In this document: positions 34,390 to 45,775 of the stretch, piece after piece
Layout: each line of letters starts with the position of its first letter
Position numbering within the stretch: position 1 is the stretch's first letter
NCBI GenBank assembly: GCA_947568835.1
Contig: OX387605.1
Location: forward strand, 25,937,269 to 26,001,268
Source: Protonemura montana
Lineage: Eukaryota; Arthropoda; Insecta; Plecoptera; Nemouridae
Length of the DNA: 64,000 nt
Direction of reading: 5' to 3'
Position numbers and translations under genes: made by a program
Notes under the pieces: generated by a model
Seen by the model: the letters and a program-made list of their open reading frames with translations, nothing else
What the model was told of the DNA's origin: nothing
Database searches by the model: none

Positions 34390-37300
34390 GTTTTGTTATC
34401 ACGGCCTATAATCATCATGAGTTCGCTGCATTAAAAGTTTACCACAAATACGCAATGCAATAATTACTAATTGTTGCAATCAAGGTAATAAAAGTGAGGT
34501 AAGATTGTCTGTTTGGTCGAGCCTGAAGAAGTTTTTATTTTCTAGTAAGCGTGATTTTGGTCAGAACGTCTGGGGCGGGTTATTCTGTAAGAACTTGCGC
34601 TTTCTAAAATAACTGAAGCAAAGATTTGCTTTAATTGTTGATACCAGTCCTTGTCGGAGTGCATTTCCTCTCGAGTCATACGCCAGGCAGATACCAGCTC
34701 GCGGTATACATGCAGTAAATCACAGGCCAATTTCAGAATAAACTCGCTTACACGCTTGCAGGAAAAAGAGGACGCCGTCAAACAAAAGAAGTGCAGATTT
34801 GAAAGCAGTCCTAAGCCCATCCTGCCCCCCCCCCCCCTGCCCCCCTGCCCCCCCGCGATATTTACCAAAGAGTCGCGAGTACAGAGTGTGTGTGTATTTG
34901 AGTTAATATCGCAGCTCCTTGGAGCTGTTCGACGTGATTGTTCCACTCGGCGTCGAACAATGCATGGAGCGCGCCGAGTGGACGCCGTCAACGCCGGACT
35001 CGAGCGCAGAGCAAACACAAGCCATGAGCCCGCGAGCGCTCCATCCTTCTAATGAGCTTTTAATTGAAAGATTAGCTTTTATTAAAAGAGCAACCTTGTA
35101 ACGAGCTTGTTCTTCGATAGTAGACCAAAGACAAAGCGTTGGCGCGTCCGCCTGCTCCAGAGCACAGCTGATGCCGCAAAGGAAATGTGTGGTTTTTTTT
35201 CGCAATAAATTGCCATTCTGACGATAGTCATAGCCCTGCAGCGGATTTGCTTATTGATTCTCGACGAAATTAATAAAGCTACCCCCGAAAGTGAAACCGC
35301 AAGAGCTTAGCGGTGCTCCCCCCCTGAACAAATCTATAGGTGGGGGTGAATGACAGCGCATGGGGTACACGACACTGCTTGCCTCATAACGGTGATTTAG
35401 GGGATGGTACCAACGAGGTTAGGTTGGGTCCATCTTTCATGTGGTTCGAGGTTTGATATAAATATATTCTTCACCTTTGTGAAGGTCCATGGGGCCAATA
35501 AGAAAGACATCTTTGCAAGCATTTTGTTATGTACATCAAGTAAATGTATTGTGGTAATAAATTCCTTCATTGGAGTGACCTGTTTAGAGCATGCATAGAG
35601 CCACTTGCCACTTGCCTTCATGCTACTCGCACTTGCATTCAGTATTGGATTGATTGATTGATTGATGTTTATTGTCGGTTTCTTTGTATATAAAATCCAA
35701 CTTAAATCCAACAGTTTCTATTCAGAAACCGCCGAAATTTAGGGGACCTCCAATTTATATCTGGTCTAATAGTTTGAAGCTTTGCTGGCGCAGTTTTCGA
35801 GACACCAAATATTACTTCCTAGCACTGACTCTTCTAACTGGAGTCACCAGAAATAGAATTGACTGCACTTCAGATGGGGTGGGGTAAAGAGAAATCTGTT
35901 TGTGTAGTTTATCAATCAAAATACATCAAAGACTGGGTATAACCATGAGAGTGAAACAATGCTTTGTTAAAACAATTTGCCGATCAATCGTAAGAACAAT
36001 CCGAATCGCTTCCATCCAGAGATTATTTTTTGTCCGTGCCAGCAGACGCCAAGGCAAACAGGACACGCAAAACGCCTCTCCTGAGAGAAAAACAATCCGC
36101 CTTCTTTGACCTTCCAGCCCGCAGTCCCACGACTGTAAAACTATAGGTCGTGCCTCCATTGTCCGGGGTCCCCGTCGTCGCCACGACATTCACCCTCTGA
36201 ACCTTGGCCACAGCGGCCAGCCAACCGGACCACCGCGCCTCCACATGATGCCGTCAGCGCTCCCCGCGGACGCCGGTCCAATTGTTCGTCGAACCCCTTT
36301 CCCTATGCGGGACCAACTAGCGCTTTATCGGTGACAAGTCGACTAATTCGCGGCTTCATGGAGTTATTCGGTGGACCGTTCAGATGTGTGATGCAATTGG
36401 ACGCTTTGGCGACGACGGCGACCATGGGAGTTGGTAGAGTCACACGGAGAGCGTTGGAGAGAGAGATATTTGCGTCGATATGGTTTCCTAGAAGCCAGTA
36501 ATTTGCTCATTACGATGAAATTCCATTCAATTGATTGTATGAATCAAATGAAATAGCTTATCAAAAGTTATGCTTGAATAGATTTGCGATTGTTGGCCAA
36601 CTACAAAGTGGGCTTTGTTTTTCATGTCAATGCCAGAGATTAGTTTCCACGATTATTTTCGGAATTTTCATGTGATATTTGGGAGTTTGTTTGGGACACT
36701 GGCTGTCAACCCATTTCGCAAATTTCTGGAAAGCTTTGATCTGAACGGTTCATCACGGAGTCGTGGGGTCCGTAAAAATTGAGTGCTTTCTTATTTGCTC
36801 CAACCAATATCGTCGAATATATCTACATGAAAATAAACAACATTGTAAATTTAACAAGCACTTATAGATAACTCCAAATGCAACAAGAGAATGTATTAAA
36901 TTAGTTGAATTACTTGGTCATTTGAGAAACCTTATGTATAGTAAATACCTCCCAAACCGCCGTAACATGACCATTAGATAATTTGACAACTGAGTTACAC
37001 TAACCATCCTTTAGCTGTACCGACTTTGTTAATCAATCTGTTAACTGCTTCCCTAACAAAACCATTCGCTTTGAGCTTGACGATGACTCCATTATGATAA
37101 GCGATTCAACCGATTCCTACTCAGATTACCCACATCTGATATACTTCGACGAATCTAATCAGAATCGCATTACAACAGTTAATAAAAACCAACTCCCGAT
37201 CGCTCGACTTACACCCATTGTCCACCGACTCGCCCCCCTTTCGGACGACGCCGACATCGCAACAATGACGTCGGCAACTGTTATTGGACGTCGATCTGAT

Positions 37301-40300
37301 CCCAGAGATTAATTAACTAGTTGTGAGCGAGAACACAAAGGATGGCGACAAGATGAGGATTACCGGGTCCCATTACAGGGCAATTGTCGCAAGATTAGCA
37401 TGTTCCACCCGGCGAGGGGTTGGGCTACTTTGTGTACAACGCCATTGAGTTGAACGCTGCGTGGGATCTGGGACCCGAGTCTTGTTTCGGGTGTCATGCG
37501 TGCTCGAGGGTCCACGCATTGTCCACGCATGTTTGTGCGACGGGGACGGGTCGCGTATTGTTGTCCGCGATGTCCACGCGTCGAGGGGGGGGGGGGGGGG
37601 GGACGTTGGAGGGTGGGTATCGATAGGTCCCAGATCGATTCCCGTGACTGTGCAGTGGTGGGGATAGATTTGAGGAATTTATGTGTGGTTTTTGGACACT
37701 TTTCTTGAAAGTCATTTGTAGCTTCACACGATTTTAAATTACAATTCAAAATTTTACAGTTTTAAAATAGTTTACATTCCTGTCATATTCACTTCAAATT
37801 TGTTAACTGAAACCGACGAAAATCTTCTCCTATGGTAAATAACTAATGTGCATTTCCCTGTCCCATACTTTGATTGTGTTTACAGTGCATCTAAGGTGAA
37901 TCAGCCAATCAACGCTAACATTGTACAAATGCAGAACACTGAACTATCACATCTTTATTATCATCATCTTTCTGATCACAGAAATATAATTCCCCAAGTG
38001 TTTGTTACCCTAACGCCCTCATGATGTTGAAGAGATCGTCTGTACGGAAAGATATTAATGACACAGAAATAATGGCTAAAGAATGTTAAAATTATACATA
38101 AATCTGGCTCGGCTTCGTATCTAGATTCTTGAAAATTACCTCTTCGATTGTGAAACACCTGAGACTTCTGTCTTCACGGTGCTTACCTGGATCCCAGAAT
38201 GCGAATACCACTGATGATTAGTTGTATTTACTCAGAATCATACTCAGAATAATCTGAGAGCACCAACTTTTCTTTGTCATATTTCGCAACTTTTTAGTTG
38301 TTACCAACTTTCGCGTCTCAAGCAAATGAGCAATTATCATAAAAAATAAAATTGTTTTTCTCACCAAGGTAACTTACAATCTCTTAAAAAGCACATGAAC
38401 TTCTTGTCAAACCACCAACTCATGTCACCACATCGCCCCGGCCAAGCAATCAATAAATCATTGGGTATTACAGAAGCACTTTTATCAATATTTATGCCTT
38501 TTCATGAAGGTAGGCAGGCAGGTAGCTAGGTAAGTACACACGCTGCAAAGTCGAGTAAATTCAACTATTGCATTACGCGAAAAAGCACGCTAAAATGACA
38601 GCAAACAAAATAATAGGGGAACTAAATTGTTTCCAAGAGTTAACGAACGTTATTGAATCTGTTTGTACGCAATCGGATTTCTTTGTGCTCGAGTCTTTGA
38701 CATCGTTTTCAAATCCAGCGAGTCTCCCAACGTGTGAAAACGCATTTAATAACTCCGACCATGCGGCCGGCTCAAAAGCCGACCCAATTAGACCACATTT
38801 GCAGCATGTACGCGCTGGCCACAAAACAAATTGGAACAAGCTAGATCCCTTCACAAATTTCATACACCACGTATTCTATTTCACTTCCTATGCCCCAGTA
38901 TATTAACTCCTCATTATGCTGGCTCCCTTTCCCCCCATTTCTCCACTCCGTCTACCCGAAAACGCCATGTTTTTCTGATGATTACCCTGCCCCCTGCACC
39001 CCTCTCCACATCACACAGCACCCTTCCCTCGGAACAAAACACAGTGTCGCCACCTTTCGATGGGCCCTCTTGACATGTACAAGCAACATGCCGCCTAATC
39101 CCACCCCTGCAGCGCTGCGTGCACGTGAGCCAACCACGGCGAGGATGACATTATAGCAACAAAGTCTATCTCAGCTTTACATAAACGACGTTTATAAACG
39201 TTGACCCCCTACCGTTGCCGGGGCACCCAACTCTAAACAACAAACAGCGACAAATCGGGCCAATTTCAATCGCTATACACTTGCAGACAATCGTGTTTTG
39301 CCGCTGCAAACACAGATCGTGTTCCTAGCAGGACCGACCACTAGAGTGCGCTAAGATACCCCGGCGAACTCTTGAAAGCAAGACAGCGTCGCCGCCTCCA
39401 TGAACACCCGAGCCGAGAACGGGGGTCGAGCGTCCGACTCGACAGCTTCTGTTGGCACCGCACAATGCACGCTCGGCGGCGTCATAGAGACGCTGACGCG
39501 AAGAAAAGGAGGTTTTAAATACTCGGCGTTCCAGCAAAGAAAGGTGCCGGGTGTGCTGCGAAATCGAGCTCGCCGACAATAGGCGGTGATCTCGCCTTAG
39601 TGTAACTGTATCACCTTCTACTAAGTATGTGTTATAGAGTGTGTGCAATAATGTGTGCGGTTAGGGGCTCGACGTCGTAGTCGACGACGGGGGGTCTTGG
39701 GGTGTAAACAGTGCATCGCCCCCCCCCCCCCCCCAAGACCCCTCGGAGGTGTCCAGGTGTCGCTCGAAAAACGTGTCGTCGTCTCGCTCTCGATCACGTT
39801 GTGACCCATGCGTTTGTCTCGCTTGGTCACGCATAATTTCACCTCTCACGCTCACGACTGGGTGCAGCGTCACATCGGGACACACCGGATTGATGCGTTT
39901 GGGACGGATCATCCTGTTTTTTTTTTCCCTTCGTCGTCGCTATCCCAATCCATTTTGTAAACTCGAGGCCAATTAGGCATAGAAGTAGCGGATATTTGAA
40001 AATTACATGCCCGTCTTGTTGCTATAGGGTTCCCATAGCGCGAGTGGTTGATGTGATTGTAGTTTGGTGTGAAGTGTTAGGGCTTATGACAGCAAATGTG
40101 ACACGTCAGGACTGGAGCCGGATTGCGCGTTGTTGCACCTTCTAGAGCTAAGTGCTTGGGTGTACGCAAGCACGCAGAGAAGTGCGTTGTGATGGCCGTG
40201 CGGTGCCAAGGGTGCGCGGCGGTTTCAATTCAACTGCCGCAATTAGAGGTTTAATGGTTGGCCGTTGTGCTCGTGGGATTGGTAACTCGAGTCGGGAGTT

Positions 40301-42370
40301 GGGCCGTTAGAGAAGCTTAACACTGGATTCAAAACTCAATTACCATGTTTTGGTTTTTAGGTCTTGAGAAACAATTCTGCTTCAGGGAAAGCGAATACTG
40401 TGCGAAATGTAATGAAAATAAGCAAAATTGGACAAAGGTCTTACCTTGCCATTACCTGGATAATCAAAGCAGACATGCAGAGACGTGGCAAGTGATTACA
40501 TATGGCGCCCATTGGCTTAAGGCCGCCCAATCAGATGTTCATTTAAACATCTTAAATTGAAATATTCCATGTATTATCTATATCCGTTCCATCAAACTGC
40601 ACGCTTGGAAACATGAACACTACGACACTTTAAGTTCCCAAACTTCTTACCAAACCACCGAATCCACTTCATCAGTTTGTCAATTTCCACATCTAATATC
40701 GCCGAAGTCTTTGCCGGCACGGATAATTCCGACGCCTCTAGGCGCCCCTCTAGCTCTGGGCGTCGAATCGACGTTTGTCTTGCACCACATCCTCGCCGTC
40801 GACCCCCCCCCCTCCCCCACCCGCCCCTCCCCCACCCGCCCTAGCTTCACTTTGATATCAAACCGAATTTGTTTAATTTTCTTCCGTGCGCCACTGCGCC
40901 TTTGAGCCAAGGCGCACGCGGCAAAGTTCGGCGCTTGCGGGATTTGCCGATTTTCTAATCCGCGAACTCAAACTTCCAATATTGTGGTTATGCAATAAGC
41001 AATCCGCTGCGTCGGCACCGCGGGCCTCGCAAGTCTTGCCGACGACAAAACTACCCGCAGAGCGAATCGAAATGTTTGATAATATTAATAATATCTTCCC
41101 GGCAGCCATTATAAGCGGCATGATTTTCAAACATGCGAACTTGCAGACCAACTATCTTACGTTAATAACGCGGTTGTTTGCACGGGTCTTTGAATCTAGA
41201 TACCATACAACTACGATGTTTATTGCTTGAAAATGGGGACTTTGACAATCGCTTCGTTTCGCCGCCATGGCTCTTTTGTTCCCAGACCGAGATTTAAGCC
41301 AATATCACGTTATTAACACCGAAAACATGTCTGAGCGGTGACAAAAGAGCGTAGAATGAGAGACGAAGGCTGCACAATCTGGTCGGTAATGCACCTCCGA
41401 AGCTTGCCCGATGAACACCGACAAAGACGCACTCTAGCGACGTCTTTGTCCGTCAATCTGTGTCACCTTTGCAGGGCGACCGTCTCGGAGCGGGACCACG
41501 GTACCGTGATGTCCGCTTCATCTGTCCCAGCCAATGGCGGTGATCCGGGGAGATGAATGCACGGCTCGAGATCGACCGAGATTGGCACGACGACGGCGTT
41601 GACGCGGCGACGATGGGTGCTGACGGGGGCGTTGAGGCGATGTGTCCGTGGGAGAGACTGGAGTCTTGTCAGGCGTGCAGATTTTAGGAACGTGGGTCAT
41701 TTTGGGCCGATTTGGACGGTGGTAATGCGCCGAGGTGCGGTTTTCTGGCGAGTCGAAGTCGCTCAGTATTTCACGGATGGAAGAGACGATGGTTCATGAA
41801 GGCCAATTGACCACTTAGTCCAAACCAATGCGTGGTTTTGCTCTTCGCAAAAGAGAGGACACTGTCTAAAGTTGGTTCTATGCATCAGCTGTCCAAAAAC
41901 ACTTTTTTTTTGTAAATGCCATGTACGGTCCCATCGGTGTATGGCAAATTTTCACACGAGCCGAACAAAAATGATCACATTTATGTTTTATAAAGAATGA
42001 ATGTTGTTTAGATTGTTATCAAAGTACTAGCAATTTCTGTTGTTACATACCAATCGATCTTCGACATGACTTACATGCACGACCATTTGATTTTGATGGA
42101 AGGAGTTGGGATATGCCACAAACAAATGATGTACCTATCTATGTCACAATATGATTGGTCAGTCAGTTGTTCTGGGGTCAGCCCCTCGAATCACCAAGTC
42201 ACTGCCAGCTATGGTTTAGATAATTTTCACTTAATTTTTTTTAACAGCTCCTTGCATTTAAATTTAAACCGTTTTACTTTTCGTAAAGGACCAACCCGAG
42301 AAGAAAAGATCCGATTTTAAAACTAAGCTCAAAGACTTTCTAATCTTGCATTGTTTTTGCAGCACAGATG
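34390..42370. other. Long intergenic region, no gene supported
   Basis: I searched for exons and found none I would defend. Content noticed: C-rich run 34,825-34,856, a retroelement-like tail at 35,648-35,705, G run 37,585-37,602, and C runs 39,719-39,734 and 40,804-40,842. Short GC-rich frames such as 36,023-36,244 on the minus strand are unassigned. Confidence 0.45.
35648..35705 (-). mobile_element. Probable LINE 3' end
   Basis: gattgattgattgattgatg followed by tttattgtcggtttctttg. On the minus strand this is a conserved aaaccgacaataaa followed by a short (CAAT)n tail. The same block precedes a (ATT)n tail at 62,523, so both are probably 3' ends of one non-LTR family. Confidence 0.45.
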
Positions 42371-43248
42371 AGTTTTTAAATAGGGACATGTAAATGTATA
42401 TAACTGCATAGAGGAATAGTTTAACTATAGTTTTTAAATAGGGACATGTAAATGTATATAACTGCATAGAGGAATAGTTTAACTATAGTTTTTAAATAGG
42501 GACATGTAAATGTATATAACTGCATAGAGGAATAGTTTAACTATAGTTTTTAAATAGGGACATGTAAATGTATATAACTGCATAGAGGAATAGTTTAACT
42601 ATAGTTTTTAAATAGGGACATGTAAATGTATATAACTGCATAGAGGAATAGTTTAACTATAGTTTTTAAATAGGGACATGTAAATGTATATAACTGCATA
42701 GAGGAATAGTTTAACTATAGTTTTTAAATAGGGACATGTAAATGTATATAACTGCATAGAGGAATAGTTTAACTATAGTTTTTAAATAGGGACATGTAAA
42801 TGTATATAACTGCATAGAGGAATAGTTTAACTATAGTTTTTAAATAGGGACATGTAAATGTATATAACTGCATAGAGGAATAGTTTAACTATAGTTTTTA
42901 AATAGGGACATGTAAATGTATATAACTGCATAGAGGAATAGTTTAACTATAGTTTTTAAATAGGGACATGTAAATGTATATAACTGCATAGAGGAATAGT
43001 TTAACTATAGTTTTTAAATAGGGACATGTAAATGTATGTAACTGCATAGAGGAATAGTTTAACTATAGTTTTTAAATAGGGACATGTAAATGTATATAAC
43101 TGCATAGAGGAATAGTTTAACTATAGTTTTTAAATAGGGACATGTAAATGTATATAACTGCATAGAGGAATAGTTTAACTATAGTTTTTAAATAGGGACA
43201 TGCAAATGTATATAACTGCATAGAGGAATAGTTTAACTATAGTTTTTA
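42371..43248. repeat. 58-bp satellite-like array, 15 units
   Basis: Fifteen tandem units beginning agtttttaaatagggacatg are almost identical; I see one A-to-G change near 43,038 and one T-to-C near 43,203. Such homogeneity indicates very recent amplification or gene conversion. The unit is AT-rich and non-coding. Confidence 0.97.
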
Positions 43249-45060
43249 ATCTTTGACAAACTTCAATGCTTGCAAGATATTGTTTTACCTTTTGAAAAAC
43301 TCATCACATGCCATAGAGAGCGTACATATCATTGCATGTACAATGAATGTGACAGTTACTACAAATACAAATACAAAATATAAAGTCGTTGGTTTCGTCG
43401 TTGAAGGAACGCCAGGTAAAGTTCGATTTCCCATCGTGTGAGCGTTCGGATAAAACAATTGAAATGGTCGATTACATAAAAACTTTTGACTGAGCATCGA
43501 CGTGAAAATGTAATGTTTTGTTTCAAATACCGAAAACAATTTTTATATTTCTCATTACAAATTTTTTTTTTTTTACTTTTGGCGTTGTCATTTTTTGTTG
43601 ACGTTTTTCGACAAACAAACGCAAACAAAACATTGTCGCGCTGCCATCCCGGCATAATGCACTCGAATTACACCTCGTACCCCTCACCTATTTTCCACCC
43701 CCAACCACCCGCTTGGCAACCGAGAAATGAGCATAAAAATCGCATTTTCGTCGCGTAAAACTCCAGTCTGGGCTTTGACATCGCCTCCCCCCCTTTCCCA
43801 CCATCCCATGGCCGGCAATGTCCTGTATCAATCACGTCGACGGCGACCCCACGTACATCGCGCACGTCAAAGTCTGCGCAGAACTGCCCCCAGCCACGTT
43901 CCATGGTTAGCATAAATTAATTTGCCAACCTTTTGTAATCGTTTTCAATCGAGCATCGCGCCAGGACCCAGAGAGTCGCATATGCATTTATGTATTCATG
44001 TGTTGTAGAGTTAGTGAACACCACGTCTAGTATGGAGCTGACCAGCAATGTTACAAATAACAAACGTAATTACATTCTGGTGTATTAGTGTGTGTGCGTG
44101 TGTATGTAATTGGATTTTTTGTTTGTTTCGTTCTGTTCTTTCAGTTCGCGTCCCTGACAAAGATCCCCTAACCCCCGGTCCCGCCCTGACGGCCACTCCC
44201 CTGGCGCGTTAATGCACCCACCGAGCCTGGCAAACGCCCACATCGTCAACGCGCACATGTCGCTGTTTTTGGCCGTTTTGGCGACGGCAGAATGCGACAT
44301 AGAGCGACGTTTTTGTCGGATTGTTTGCAGATCAATCTGTTTCCAAGTCGTCAGGTGTCAACAAAGAAAGTGGATGTGGTAGGTAACTGTCGACCGATCT
44401 CACCAACGTCGTGTAAAACGCGTTAGTAATTTGATTTAAAACTTGTGACATTTTGAAAATTACAAATCATACAATTTAGACAACACATCACAAAACGAGA
44501 AAGGTACTTTTTTCCCAACAACATGCACTTACACAGAGAGGAAAGATCGCCCCACTTTTAGTGAATGAACTGCATTTAAAACATTGCGACCAAGCTTACT
44601 GATGATACGACGCAACGCAATCGAGCACCACAGCAGTTTATAGGAGTGTGTAATCAATCGGTGTCTAAAATGAACCAGCGATAAAAAGACTCCTGCCGTT
44701 TGTTCTTCACTAAATTCAAGATCTCAACTGTGCTATGTATCCACATTTATAACTGTGTTCAATTTGTAAACAATCACAGGCCCCTGACCCCGGAGACGTC
44801 AAGGCGACATGGACCCAAAAATACTGTCAACTACGATCTGGCAAAAGTCAAAACATCAATTAACATTGTTCACTAAATGTCCCGTCTGGATGTAAATTTG
44901 TTAACGCTCTACTCATACAAATCAAGACCGCCACAGAAAATAAAGTTTTACCGCTAAACTGTAAGCTTTTTTTCTAGAGGGATGTTGTTACAGTCTCGAC
45001 GAGTTTTACCAAAAATATCATACATAATATTTGTAATTTAATCTAGTTTAATCTTGCCTG
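43249..45060. other. Intergenic gap
   Basis: No gene supported; contains a short poly-T at 43,562-43,573. Confidence 0.5.
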
Positions 45061-45074
45061 TCTATAAATCAAGG

Positions 45075-45117
45075 CTTGATCTCGCTGACAATAAACAATT
45101 ATTATTATTATTATTAC
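45075..45117 (+). mobile_element. Retroelement 3' tail with (ATT)n
   Basis: cgctgacaataaacaattat followed by ATT repeats resembles the gacaataaa-plus-triplet end seen at 35,648 and 62,523. It is followed at once by a reverse-transcriptase fragment, so two truncated LINE pieces lie end to end. Confidence 0.45.
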
Positions 45118-45279
45118 TTTTTTGTAGACAAAGATAAAACGGTGTACTTGCAGTTTAGGAGGTCGCTTAAAAATTTCGCTTCTAGTCCCCTGATAATCAT
45201 CGATAAAATTGTTATACACGAGGTTGAAGAAATCAAGTTCCTAGGACTAATTTTAAGTTTCATTCCGGTGGTCATGTAA
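45118..45279 (+). pseudogene. LINE reverse-transcriptase fragment
   Basis: The frame reads VDKDKTVYLQF, then a linker, IIIDKIVIHEVEEIKFLGLI. This matches the C-terminal part of the palm and thumb of non-LTR reverse transcriptases, where a DKTxxxxF strand is followed by I..V...KFLG. Catalytic motifs are absent because only about 50 codons remain. A stop follows shortly after. The clade (jockey, CR1 or RTE type) cannot be set from so short a piece. It lies about 190 bases before a foldback element insertion. Confidence 0.65.
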
Positions 45280-45468
45280 ATAATTGAATAGCCATGATCG
45301 CTTCAGCTTGCTTCTTGATAAATCATGCTGATAGCATCACTAGAATTAGCACTGATGTTTTATTTTGCTAATATGCAATCAAAACTGCAGAATGTGATTG
45401 TACTGCGGGGAAACATCAGGGAGACAAAACGGCGGTTTATATTGCAAGACAGAAGAGCATTGAGATTT

Positions 45469-45762
45469 TAACAAAAACTATTTCAAATGGGTTTTCAATG
45501 CTAAGTGAAGAACAACTGAATTTCCCAACGTTTCGTAACTTGTACCTGTTACTTTATCAAGGGTAAGAGCAGTCCTGACAATTTTCCAATAACAAAAGAA
45601 AATTGTCAGGACTGCTCAAACCTCTGAAGAAGTAACTAGTAATGATACGAAACGTCGGGAAATTTAGTTGTTCTTTACTTAGCATTCAAAACCCAGTTGA
45701 AATAGTTTTTGTTAAAACTAGTGCTAAGTTTACATCAAGTAGACATGAGTCTAAGAACCATT
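45469..45762 (+). mobile_element. Penelope-like foldback element with clear target-site duplication
   Basis: Inverted arms meet almost directly: the left arm ends gacaattttccaataacaaa and the right begins aattgtcaggactgctc. The right arm has ctgaagaagtaac and gatacgaaacgtcggg; the left arm has the cgtttcgtaacttgtacctg type. The one-sided extension follows. The 13-base flank agcattgagattt occurs at 45,456-45,468 and 45,763-45,775, which defines both ends. No coding capacity. Confidence 0.72.
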
Positions 45763-45775
45763 AGCATTGAGATTT

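Noticed and set aside
33321..34418. 365-codon minus-strand and 354-codon plus-strand repeat frames
   Set aside because: Both come from the 33-bp minisatellite; variants alter residues in both readings and no promoter, splice site or signal supports either.
34919..35101. Short plus-strand frame with coding-like composition
   Set aside because: 60 codons, starts at a non-ATG codon, no homologue known and no supporting exon.
36023..36244. Minus-strand GC-rich frame containing VQRVNVVATTGTPDNGGTTY
   Set aside because: Faintly like an extracellular domain strand pattern, but too short, without splice partners or a recognised domain.
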